From: Sipunculus nudus
Lineage: Eukaryota > Annelida > Sipuncula > Golfingiida > Sipunculidae
Direction: 5' to 3'
Assembly (NCBI GenBank): GCA_026874595.1
Contig: CM049309.1
Span: 70,290,926-70,354,925 of the forward strand
Length of the DNA stretch: 64,000 nucleotides
The notes below the pieces were generated by a model. That model was not told where the DNA came from and did not search any database. It worked only from the letters and a program-made list of their open reading frames with translations. The position numbers and the translations under genes were made by a program. Shown here piece after piece: positions 1 to 13,200 of the stretch (the stretch's first letter is position 1; every line of letters starts with the position of its first letter).

Positions 1-298
1 CCACACAATGGCTCCTGAGATATAAACTTCTGAGTGTTTTTCTATAATCAGCTCTAAAATGTAGAAAAATGGGTCAAGGTCACCCATCTTCCAACTTGAC
101 TGAGATTTTATCGATATACATCTTCACTGATGAAATAAAATTCCAACGGTGAATCCTTTAAGAGATATCCCGCTCACAAGGTAAAAGTTAACAGACGCGG
201 AACGGACGGACGGACGGACAGACACAGGACAGACAGATGGACAGACGGACAGCTTTGGTGACGACAATAGCCCATCAGCCTATGAGCTGAGGGCTAAA
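1..298. mobile_element. 3' part of a GGAC-microsatellite element, family III
   Basis: Ends in a run of GGACGGAC/GACAGACA units followed by GAGCTGAGGGCTAAAAA. Bases 12-185 match the internal unit of the element at 56936-57961 (CAAGGTCACCCATCTTC and AGATATCCCGCTCACAAGG). Its 5' part lies off the window. It joins directly to satellite array S1. Confidence 0.75.
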
Positions 299-1103
299 AA
301 CGGCTGTACATGTGTATTTGTCATGAAAATTTCTATTTTTCATGAATTTTTCTAAGTTTAGGAGCCGTAAAACGGTCAAAAGTAGGTCAACCGGGACGAA
401 ACATGAAATCGATCTGTAACTGGTCATTATCTGCCCACACACCAAAAATCAGGCCAATATCTGCAGGCATTGCGAAAAAAAGTCTGTACATGTGTATTTG
501 TCATGAAAATTTCTATTTTTCATGAAATTTCTAAGCTTAGGAGCCGTAAAACGGTCAAAAGTAGGTCAAACGGGACGAAACGCGAACCCAATCTGTAACT
601 GGTCATTATCTGCCCACACACCAAAAATCAAGCCAATATCTGTAGGCATTGCGAAAAAAAGTCCGTACATGTGTATTTGTCATGAAAATTTCTACTTTTC
701 ATGAAATTTTCTAAGTTTAGGAGCTGTAAAACGGTCAAAAGTAGGTCAACCGGGACGAAACGCGAACTCGATCTGTTACTGGTCATTATCTGCCAACACC
801 AAAAATCAGGCCAATATCTGCAGGCATTGCGAAAAAAGTCTGTACATTTGTATTTGTCATGAAAATTTCTACTTTTCATGAAATTTTCTAAGTTTAGGAG
901 CCGTAAAACGGTCAAAATAGGTCAACCGGGACGAAACGCAAACTCGATCTGTAACTGGTCATTATCTGCCAACACACTAAAAATCAGGCCAATATCTGCA
1001 GGCATTGCGAAAAAAAGTCCGTACAACTGTTTGATTTCAGAATGACGGAATGACGGACATGAGTAAAACTATATGCCCCGGCCACTTTGTGGCGGGGGCA
1101 TAA
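299..1103. repeat. Satellite array S1, about four 180-bp units with terminal hairpin
   Basis: About four copies of a unit of about 179 bp (marked by TACATGTGTATTTGTCATG, AGTAGGTCAACCGGGACG and AATATCTGCAGGCATTGCG), then the right end TTGATTTCAGAATGACGGA, two ACGG steps and the palindrome GCCCCGGCCACTTTGTGGCG ending GGGGCATAAAA. The left end seen in S2 and S3 is missing. Confidence 0.9.
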
Positions 1104-1139
1104 AAAAACAATATATAATTTAACATTATTTAATGTTAC

Positions 1140-1219
1140 CTTGAGCCTCATCATCAATCACTCTTGTCAGCTTGAGCTCCCACTCAAGTTTCCCATCATC
1201 CTCTCCTTCATCAAGCCAC
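1140..1219 (-). CDS. LOXHD1: Exon 57: end of PLAT D19, last exon in window
   Basis: 80 nt, phase 2 to 1. Completes [18 protein letters not shown], then TRVIDDEAQ. It ends in phase 1 at donor GTAACA with no stop, so a further (presumably type B) domain is expected beyond the window. The donor is only about 35 bases from the end of satellite array S1. Confidence 0.9.
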
Positions 1220-4200
1220 CTGGAACAATGAAGCAGACGTAAAAATGCACCAAATAATATTTAAGTTCTGATTTACCCATAATAATCAGTATTTTCTGAA
1301 TGTACACTTCAGTTTAATGATAAATTATACATGAAAGCTGTTGATGTAATTTAATCATGGAATTGACGTTTTACTTGCAGCTGAATATGGTGGTGTTAAA
1401 ATAAGTACCTAGAAATATAAAGACACAGAATACCATGTCACAAGTACCAGAAGATCAGAACGGCAGGTCTGGTCCATATGAGATGAATCATGAAACAAAG
1501 ATAGACAGAACAATCAGCACATCACTGACTATCCTGATTACAGGCCCATATTTTATTTGTCACAGGCAGGTATATGATGCTTTAACTTAATTATCTAACA
1601 TTAGGGAGAACAATGTTTGAACATACCAAATTCTTACCTGTCACAATCAAACAGATATTTAGTGTCTGGGTTCCTGGGATCGACGACAATGATCTTATCC
1701 AGGTACCAGCCAGCAGCAATTCCAGTACCATTGTGACCAATAATGACCTTAGTCAGGTCCTCAAGGTCAACTGCTTCAATCTCAAAAATGTCCATCTGTA
1801 ATAAATAAAGGAGTTGAGAAGCTTTAAAATTAATCCTGAAACTTGGGTTATCTGAATTAGCAACTCATAAATGAAGAGTCCATCACATAGTTATTTTTGA
1901 GACAACAGATGGCATGTTATCATCAGGCCATCTAATTTTGGATGCTGACTTCCCCAACCACTCTAAATCTGCAGACCTCTAGTTCTCATTAAGGACCAAC
2001 TGTAATAATTTGTTTGAAGGTCCAAAAATAAAAGAAACTATTCCTGCTGATTACCCAGTTGGCGAGAAAAATTACAACAGTATTCCTTAAAACCACTGAC
2101 TGGTCTGTGACACTAATGCAACTTCATCATACAGGCTCAGAAATAAATGGGGGATTTTGTGCACTTTGTACTTTTAAATGCAGCTTGATGATGGGACTCG
2201 TTATAATTTCATACAATTATTCAATAATGCTAAAAATTCCATGGTGCACATGCAATTTTGCTAATTGAGCAATTAGATTTATTTCATGAAAATGTTAATA
2301 GAAATTTCTTGGAAGCCAAACAATTAGTGGGACTGGTAAATTAGAATGAAGATGATATTATAGTTTAAGTACCTGGCCTTCTTCAAATTTGTTATCTTTA
2401 TCCTTAGATTTGAGTAAGCTGCGATGTCCTGTGTCTCCGTGTTTACCAAACAACTGGATGTAGACATCTGCATCAGTTCCTGAATTGTCCTTAGATCCCG
2501 TGTACACCTCCACTTGGTACTGGTATACTGGAACAAAAATTGTGAATCTGGTTAATTCATTTAACATAGGTACCAAATATAGTCAATGTAGCACTAGGAG
2601 AAAAATAATTATTATATGTAAATGTTCACTCAAAAGATCATTACATTATGCTCTTGGCACCCTTGGTGGAACTAATTTCACATGTCAAACCCTGGACCAC
2701 AGCAAGATCTCAGGTCAACCCAGGACACGGCCCATTGCCATAAGCTTCTGTAAGGAAAAACGTTAATGAACGTGGTTACTGCATCACTGCTGTGACACTA
2801 CCATAGGTGAATGTGGACACCCGTTGCCAGAACTCGTCCTGGGTCAATCTACATTCTTCTACAGTAAGCCAAATTTTATCATGAGAGAATTGGTAATAAC
2901 AGTAATGATCCTGTAGCAGTACTGTAGATGGACCATGAAAAAGTGGTTGCCTATTTTATCACGAGTATTCACTTCAATGCCATGTTCTGGCTTTGTGTGG
3001 CTGAACCAAAGGACACTGTTGAAGGACTTGGTAAAAGAGACCTAGGTTTAATAGTGAATTCCAGTTTTAACCATGGGTCTTGATACACAGCTAGTATCCA
3101 AATGTTAAATTTTACTAAGTGAGATTCTCTTTTCTTTTAGGATACCACCATACAGTAGACTTCATAAAACACCTTAGATTAACTAAGAATATACAAATCT
3201 GACCTTTGGCCATGTCCTCTTTCTTTGGCAGTGTCCTTGGGATCTCTCGCCAGCCATCAAGGACACTAGTAATGCTGACCCAGTCATTCAGCTCAAACAG
3301 GTACTCTTTACCACTGGACTCCTCCCTCAGTTTCAACTGTAAGATAAGATACCTCATATTTACTTTGAAATATATCATATTTTTTCACATGATAGGAGAA
3401 ATTAGTATCTAGCATATGTTGCAACTCTGCACTAAACGTACTGAAAAATTTGATCATGATATTAAAGATAAGGAGGCACTCAAAGTTGCTTAAAGTTTAC
3501 AAAGGTAAACTCCAAAACTCAACATTTCATTATCTTAAGTCAAACCCGTCACTAAATTAACCAAAATCCACCTATGACTCTCTGAGAAATCCTGAGCAAA
3601 ACAAACTGAGGTGATATTATAATCCCTTGCAATTTTCTTTTTAACTTTAAATGATTATTACAGTGATAATTATTATTGTAATTCTTATAAAACAGATAAA
3701 ACAAGCAAATTTGTGGAATTGATGTCCCCCGCTTTAGGCTCTTGTTGGCTTTCATGCTTGTTAAGCAACCAAAATTATGACATGTGGAGAAAATCCTGAG
3801 AGCACATGAAGCTTAAACAGAGGCACTATGACATGTGGAGACATCTGCAGGTGAACATAAAATCTAAAACACATTAAGAAATTGGACAAAATTTGATAAT
3901 ATTGTTTTGGAGCTGGAGAGAAAATTTTTCAGATAGACACTCCAAAACCAATCCCAACCAAGGTATTCAAGAGAGCAATCACTGACCCAAATTTGAATGA
4001 AATCTGATAATATTTAGGAAAGTTATCACACAGAAACGAAAACCTGACAGAAAGACAGACAAAGTGACAGACAGACAGAAGCCAGACACTCCAAAACCAA
4101 TCCCAACCAAAATATGCATGAGAGCAATCACTGACCAAAATTTGAATGAAATCGTATAATTTTTAGGAAGGTTGTCGCATGGAAACAAAAACCTGACGGA

Positions 4201-7200
4201 CTGACAGTGTGACAGACAGACAGAAGCCGGACACTCCAAAGCCAATCCCAACCCAAGTAAGCACAAGAGCAATCACTGACTAAAATTTGAATGAAATCGG
4301 ATAATATTAAGGAAAGTTACTGCATGAACGAAAACCTGATGGACGGACAGACAGACAGACAGACAAACCCAAATCAATGTCCCCCACATCCACGAAGTGG
4401 GGGACAATAATTGTAACAATTTGTAATATTTATTTTATTATATTTTAATCATTTTGTTTAATTACTTTTATTCCTTTGTTTGTAATACAATACATAATTT
4501 GCTCCAGCTTATACTGAATTCACTGACAATTAATTAACTGAAATCTATCAAATAAAACATCTGGATTAAAAAAAACAAAAGATAACAGTACCTTATCCAG
4601 CAGCCAGGTGGGGCTACCTGTTGGCTCATGGAATCCCACGCGGACTTTGTAAATCTCTCCCAGCTCATCATCACTGATGCGTACCTTAAATGGTTAAAAA
4701 GGAGCCGCAATTGTCATTTGATGCAAAAATGCAGACATCACCTAACATGAAAATCTTTATCTTAACTGTATCAAATTGCAGTTCTACAGAGCAGATAAAT
4801 GGTTACAGATAAAATATTGCTCTTGAAACAAATTTTACAGGTACACATACTACACAGGAAATTTGAAACATGGTTCTAAAACATTGCACGTTCTAAAAAA
4901 ACATATCATTAGACGGAATAAAATCTTGTTCAGATGCTCAGTTTTACATTTTTATGTATCATAATTCCTAAACTAATCTTTACCTATGTTAAGCCTGTGC
5001 TTTTTATATGTGATCTGGAGTAACGACTTACCTTTGCATCAAATTCCTGAGTCTCACCATCCTTAAATGAGAAACCAAGGTTATCCGCGATGACAAACGG
5101 TTCTGACTTGCCCTTGTCACCATACAGTGTTAAGGAGATTGCGTCGTTAGTTGTACCTGCAGCCGAGCCTTTACCTGTGGTTGTCCAGACCTTCCATGGC
5201 TCACCTGTACAAAAACAAATTACAACTCGGGTATTTATAAATATTAAAATATGAAGCAGTTTGTGGTTTAAAGATGTGCATCAATTTAGCACATTTCAAA
5301 TAGAATGGAGATTTGCTGTTTCCCAAAAATTGACACTGGCAACTTGGAGGAGTTGTATTGACCTTACAGTTTACAGAGGACTTCAAAATGAATCCTTACA
5401 AGTAACCAACTTGACTTAAATGCACAAATATTATTTTAATTTATTACAAGTTACTGGGTTAATATTGTAAAACACTTCAGAGTGGGGTTTTTATTTAGGA
5501 TTCAGAACTATATAAACTTTGTGCATAAATTCAGTAAATCATGTCATCAATACAAGAACAAATTTAAAAGGAATATTAAAATACAATTTCTAGAAATATC
5601 TACATTACCATTTGGTTTTGCTTTGAGTTCCCTCTCAATTTTTCCGTCATCTTCTCCCTTATCAAGCCATCTACAATAAAAAATACTGAACTCACAACCA
5701 GTTAAAAAAACTACAATAACATTAAATAACTGTTCAATTTACAACAAAATTTCTATTTTAAATTATCATATTTTTATTAAATATTATACCCTTAAACTAT
5801 GCAAATTTGAAAATGATGGGTCTTCATACTGAATATTAAAAGTAACAAATTTACAGCATTTATCTTGCTTTTTGCATGTTTGCCATAGTATTAACTAATT
5901 TTTTATTTACAACCCAGGGATTTAACACAGCAAATGTTTGATATAAACAGTATACATTAAACACTGGCCTACAGGGAATATTTGTTCACAGTTTAAACAA
6001 AATTTAGATTTACACTCCTGTTTTTCTTGGATCAATTTTTTTTTTTTTTAAATGACAACCAGGTTCTCAATAATGTTACTTATTGATATGGCATTAATTA
6101 CGTACAAGAATCCTTGAAGGTATGAAAAACTGATATAAATTTATGTTGATCATATCCAACATTTCAATATTTAAAGCAAATTTTTAGTATTTTCTTAATT
6201 TATAACTTATTCTGTGTGGCCTAAATAAAATTTAAACATTTCACTCTCAGGAGTCCAAAGGCATATTAACAAGGAAGAAATTTCAGTTTGGAGACAACAA
6301 AAATAACACTGAACACACCTTCCACACATAAAGACTTCTTCTGAATCAGAATTTTCTGCTGGGGAGATGACTATCTTCTCAAGGAACCACCCAGAGCCAC
6401 TGCCTTCACCATCATGGCCCACAATGACCTTCATCAGGTCTCCAAGGTCAACTGCTCTCAGTTCAAACAAATCCATCTGTAAATGATACAGCAATATATA
6501 CAATGCTGAAGTCCAAGTATACAAGCACATTAATCATCACATCATCTGCCTCCCTCTACAAATATCTTTTCAGAAGAAAGTGCAAACATTTTTAATAACT
6601 GTGAAATAGCTGAATTTATTTCTAAATGATATGTATGTACAATGAACAAATATAGTTTGGACATTTAATGAATTATCTAAATCAATAAGAGTAAATGATT
6701 TAAATCACACAGAATCATTGCAAATTCCTCCTTGGCAATAAATGAATTTTATCTTATGTTCAACTGATCAACATTGTCTGTTTTTTTAAAGAAAAATAAG
6801 CCTGGATCAGATGACCTTAATTTTTGAGTTCTATTTTCTGTTCTCGTACACACACTTTTCTTGTTCAACTGTGCTTTGTGCTGCCTGGTACAGAGAATGA
6901 TTTCAATCATTGAACTATCTTTCATGAAAGCCCATTTAGCTTCTTACACAGTTTCTCATTATCAATCCAACTACATCTATGAGAAAATCATAAAATCATG
7001 TTTGTGTTAATAAAAACAAGCAAATTCGTGGAATTAATGTCCCCTGCTTTGGGCTCTTGTTGTCTTTCATGTTTGATAAGCAACCAAAATTATGACACGT
7101 GGAGAAAATCTTGAGGGCACAACTTAAGAAAACTTAAAACAGATGCACTATGACATTAGAGACATCTACAGTGGAACATAAAAACTTAAACACATTGAGA

Positions 7201-10200
7201 AATAGACCAAACTCCACTATGACATGTGGAGACATCTGCAGGTGAAGAAAAAACTAAAACACACTGAGAAATTTGACCAAAATTTTTTAATTTTGTTTTT
7301 GAGCTGGAGAGAAATATTTTTCAGATAGACACTCCAAAACCACTCCCAACTGAAGTATGTATGAGAGCAATCATTGATCAAAATTTAAATGAAATCTGAT
7401 AAAATTTAGGAAAGTTATCACACAGAAACAAAAAAACCTGACAGATGGACAGACAGACAGACAGACAAACCTAAATCAAGTTCCCCCACATCCGTGGAGT
7501 GGGGGACAAAAAAATAGAGCCCAAGATTCCAAGATGCGCAAAATTTCTGACTGCTGCTCAAAAACAGTCCAGTTGGTTCTTCTAGCAGTCACTGACCAGT
7601 GCCAACTACCTCAAAACCAGTCAACTGTGTAAACAATGTACCCCCAATTACCCTTAGAATTCACTCCCGATCAAATATGCATAAAATGACACAATACCTT
7701 AACATATGATAAAATTAATATGATGTAAATTTTAAACTAGATGTGTCGGAAAGACACGAATGCCCCTGCCTTGGGCAAATTAGAAACATTTGTAAAATTT
7801 GGAAAAGTTCAGGAGGTGTCGTATGGTCAAAAGTAGGTCAACAAGGGCAAAATGCAACCTCGATCTGTAATGGGTCATTATCAAGCAACACACCAAAAAT
7901 CATGCCAGTATATGCAGGCATTGTGAAAAAAAGTCCATACATGTGCATTTTCCATAAAAATTTCTGTCTTTCATGAAATTTTCTATGTTTAGGAGCCGTA
8001 AAACAATCAAAAGTAGGTCAACCGGGATGAAACGAAAACTTGATCTGTAACTGTCATTATCTGCCCACACAAAAAAAACCAGGGTGGTATCTGCAGGCAT
8101 TGAGGAAAAAAAGTCAGTACATATGCATTTGTTAAGAAAATTTATATTTTTCATGAAACTTTCTATGTTCAGGAGCAGTCAAATGGTCAAAAGTAGGTCA
8201 ACTGAGACAAAACAAGAACTCGATCTGTAACTGGTCATTATCTGCCTACACACCAAAAATCAGGCCTGTATCTGCAGGCACTGCGAAAAAAAGTCCATAC
8301 ATGTGCACCTTTTTATGAAATTTTCTATGTTAGAGAACCGTCAAACGGTCATAAATAGGTCAACTGGGACAAAACGTAAACTTGATCTGTAACTGGTCAT
8401 TATCTGCCCACACACCAAAAATCAGGCCAATATCTGCAGGCATTGCGAAAAAAAGTCTGTACAAGTGTATTTGTCATGAAAATATATATTTTACATGAAA
8501 TTTTCTATGTTCAGGAGCCATAAAACAGTGAAAAATAGGTCAAGCGGGATGAAATGCGAACTCCATCTGTAACTGGTCAATATCTGCCAACACACCAAAA
8601 ATCAGGCCAATATCTGCAGGCATTGCGAAAAAAAGTCCGTACATGTGTATTTGTCATGAAATTTTATTTTTTTTCATGAAATTTTCTATGTTCAGGAGCC
8701 GTAAAACGGTCAAAATAGGTCAACCAGGACGAAACGCGAACTCGATCTGTTACTGGAATATATCTGCCCACACACCAAAAATTAGGCCAATATCTGCAGG
8801 CATTGTGAAAAAAAGTCTGTACATGTGTATCTGTCTGGAATATTTCTATTTTCATGAAATTTTCCAAGTTTAGGAGCCGTAAAACGGTAAAAAATAGGTC
8901 AACCGGGACGAAACGTGAACTCAATCTTTAACTGGACTATATCTGCCCACACACCAAAAATTAGGCCAATATCTGCAGGCATTGTGAAAAAAAGTCTGTA
9001 CATGTGTATCTGTCATGAATATTTCTATTTTTCATGAAATTTTCTAAGTTTAGGAGACGTTAAACGGTAAAAAATAGGTCAACGGGGACGAAATGTGAAC
9101 TCGATCTGTAACTGATCTATATCTGCCCACACACCAAAAATCAGGCCAATATCTGCAGGCTCTGCGAAAAAAAGTCCGTACATGTGTATTTGTCATGAAA
9201 TTTTATTTTTTTTCATGAAATTTTCTATGTTCAGGAGCCGTAAAACGGTCAAAATAGGTCAACCAGGACGAAACGCGAACTCGATCTGTTACTGGAATAT
9301 ATCTGCCCACACACCAAAAATTAGGCCAATATCTGCAGGCATTGTGAAAAAAAGTCTGTACATGTGTATCTGTCTGGAATATTTCTATTTTCATGAAATT
9401 TTCCAAGTTTAGGAGCCGTAAAACGGTAAAAAATAGGTCAACCGGGATGAAACGTGAACTCAATCTTTAACTGGACTATATCTGCCCACACACCAAAAAT
9501 TAGGCCAATATCTGCAGGCATTGTGAAAAAAAGTCTGTACATGTGTATCTGTCATGAATATTTCTATTTTTCATGAAATTTTCTAAGTTTAGGAGACGTT
9601 AAACGGTAAAAAATAGGTCAACGGGGACGAAATGTGAACTCGATCTGTAACTGATCTATATCTGCCCACACACCAAAAATCAGGCCAATATCTGCAGGCT
9701 CTGCGAAAAAAAGTCTGTACATGTGTATTTGTCATGAAATTTCATATTTTTCATGAAATTTTCTATGTTCAGGAGCCGTAAAACGGTCAAAAGTAGGTCA
9801 ACAGGGACGAAACGCGAACTCGATCTGTAACTGGTCTATATCTGCTCACACACAAAAAATCAGGCCAATATCTGCAGGCATTGCGAAAAAAAGTCCATAC
9901 ATGTGTATATGTCATGAATATTTCTATTTTTAATGAAAATTTCTATGTTCAGGAGCCGTAAAACGGTCAAAAGTAGGTCAACCAGGACAAAACGCGAACT
10001 CGATCTGTAACTGGTCTATATCTGCTCACACACAAAAAATCAGGCCAATATCTGCAGGCATTGCGAAAAAAAGTCCGTACATGTGAATCTGTCATGAATA
10101 TTTCTATTTTTCATGAAATTTGCTAAGTTTAGGAGCCGTAAAACGGTCAAAAGTAGGTCAACCGGGACGAAACGCGAACTCGATCTGTAACTGGTATATA

Positions 10201-13200
10201 TCTGTCCACACACCAAAAATCAGGCCAATATCTGCAGGCACTGCGAAAAAAAGTCCGTACATGTGTATTTGTCATGAAATTTCGTATTTTTCATGAAATT
10301 TTCTATGTTCAGGAGCCGTAAAACAGTCAAAAGTAGGTCAACCAGGACGAAACGCGAACTCGATCTGTAACTAATCTATATCTGCTCACACTCAAAAAAT
10401 CAGGCCAATATCTGCAGGCATTGCGAAAAAAAGTCCGTACATGTGTATCTGTCATGAATATTTCTATTTTTCATGAAATTTTCTAAGTTTAGGAGCCGTA
10501 AAACGGTCAAAATAGGTCAACCAGGACGAAACGCGAACTCGATCTGTTACTGGAATATATCTGCCCACACACCAAAAATTAGGCCAATATCTGCAGGCAT
10601 TGTGAAAAAAAGTCTGTACATGTGTATCTGTCTGGAATATTTCTATTTTCATGAAATTTTCCAAGTTTAGGAGCCGTAAAACGGTAAAAAATAGGTCAAC
10701 CGGGACGAAACGTGAACTCAATCTTTAACTGGACTATATCTGCCCACACACCAAAAATTAGGCCAATATCTGCAGGCATTGTGAAAAAAAGTCTGTACAT
10801 GTGTATCTGTCATGAATATTTCTATTTTTCATGAAATTTTCTAAGTTTAGGAGACGTTAAACGGTAAAAAATAGGTCAACGGGGACGAAATGTGAACTCG
10901 ATCTGTAACTGATCTATATCTGCCCACACACCAAAAATCAGGCCAATATCTGCAGGCTCTGCGAAAAAAAGTCCGTACATGTGTATTTGTCATGAAATTT
11001 TATTTTTTTTCATGAAATTTTCTATGTTCAGGAGCCGTAAAACGGTCAAAATAGGTCAACCAGGACGAAACGCGAACTCGATCTGTTACTGGAATATATC
11101 TGCCCACACACCAAAAATTAGGCCAATATCTGCAGGCATTGTGAAAAAAAGTCTGTACATGTGTATCTGTCTGGAATATTTCTATTTTCATGAAATTTTC
11201 CAAGTTTAGGAGCCGTAAAACGGTAAAAAATAGGTCAACCGGGATGAAACGTGAACTCAATCTTTAACTGGACTATATCTGCCCACACACCAAAAATTAG
11301 GCCAATATCTGCAGGCATTGTGAAAAAAAGTCTGTACATGTGTATCTGTCATGAATATTTCTATTTTTCATGAAATTTTCTAAGTTTAGGAGACGTTAAA
11401 CGGTAAAAAATAGGTCAACGGGGACGAAATGTGAACTCGATCTGTAACTGATCTATATCTGCCCACACACCAAAAATCAGGCCAATATCTGCAGGCTCTG
11501 CGAAAAAAAGTCTGTACATGTGTATTTGTCATGAAATTTCATATTTTTCATGAAATTTTCTATGTTCAGGAGCCGTAAAACGGTCAAAAGTAGGTCAACA
11601 GGGACGAAACGCGAACTCGATCTGTAACTGGTCTATATCTGCTCACACACAAAAAATCAGGCCAATATCTGCAGGCATTGCGAAAAAAAGTCCATACATG
11701 TGTATATGTCATGAATATTTCTATTTTTAATGAAAATTTCTATGTTCAGGAGCCGTAAAACGGTCAAAAGTAGGTCAACCAGGACGAAACGCGAACTCGA
11801 TCTGTAACTGGTCTATATCTGCTCACACACAAAAAATCAGGCCAATATCTGCAGGCATTGCGAAAAAAAGTCCGTACATGTGAATCTGTCATGAATATTT
11901 CTATTTTTCATGAAATTTGCTAAGTTTAGGAGCCGTAAAACGGTCAAAAGTAGGTCAACCGGGACGAAACGCGAACTCGATCTGTAACTGGTATATATCT
12001 GTCCACACACCAAAAATCAGGCCAATATCTGCAGGCACTGCGAAAAAAAGTCCGTACATGTGTATTTGTCATGAAATTTCGTATTTTTCATGAAATTTTC
12101 TATGTTCAGGAGCCGTAAAACAGTCAAAAGTAGGTCAACCAGGACGAAACGCGAACTCGATCTGTAACTAATCTATATCTGCTCACACTCAAAAAATCAG
12201 GCCAATATCTGCAGGCATTGCGAAAAAAAGTCCGTACATGTGTATCTGTCATGAATATTTCTATTTTTCATGAAATTTTCTAAGTTTAGGAGCCGTAAAA
12301 CGGTCAAAAGTAGGTCAACTGGGACGAAACGCGAACTCCATCTGTAACTGGTCTATATCTGCTCACACACCAAAAATCAGGCCAATATCTGCAGGCATTG
12401 CGAAAAAAAGTCTGTACATGTGTATATGTCATGAATATTTCTATTTTTCATGAAAATTTCTATGTTCAGGAGCCTTAAATGGTCAAAAGTAGGTCAACCA
12501 GTACGAAACGCGAACTCGATCTGTAACTGATCTATATCTGCTCACACACCAAAAATCAGGCCAATATCTGCAGGCACTGCGAAAAAAAGTCCGTACATGT
12601 GTATCTGTCATGAATATTTCTATTTTTCATGAAATTTTCTAAGTTTAGGAGCCGTAAAACGGTCAAAAGTAGGTCAACCGGGACGAAACGTGAACTCGAT
12701 CTGTAACTGGTCTATATCTGCCCACACACAAAAAATCAGGCCAATATCTGCAGGCATTGCGAAAAAAAGTCCGTACAACTGTTTGATTTCGGAATGACGG
12801 AAGGACGGACATGGGTAAAACTATATGCCCCGGCCACTTTGTGGCGGGGGCATAAAAAATATTTTTACACAATCTTTCAAAATTTGAAACAGGTTGCCTC
12901 TAATTGAGATGCACCAAATGCCCATGTGATGCCAAAATTTTGACCTGAGTGTCCTGGACCCTTCAATTTTTCTTCCTACTGAAAGCCCTGGAGATTAGAA
13001 ATTATCTGCTGTGTTCTAAAGTAAAATATTCTTCATCAATGCCAGACCTGAGATTATATACACTCACATGGTCACTTTCAAACTTGTTCCAGCCATATGT
13101 GATTGATTTTAGCAGGTGTCTCTTGCCAGTGTCTCCCCGTGTACCAAACACTGTCAGGTACACATGAGCATCGGTACCAGCTCCCATCTTGTCTCCTGTG

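Noticed and set aside
8643..11260. Repeated open frames of 65-86 codons on both strands, near identical to each other
   Set aside because: They are the 180-bp satellite read in frame by chance (unit length close to a multiple of three and few stops). No domain, no start context, and they change with each unit.
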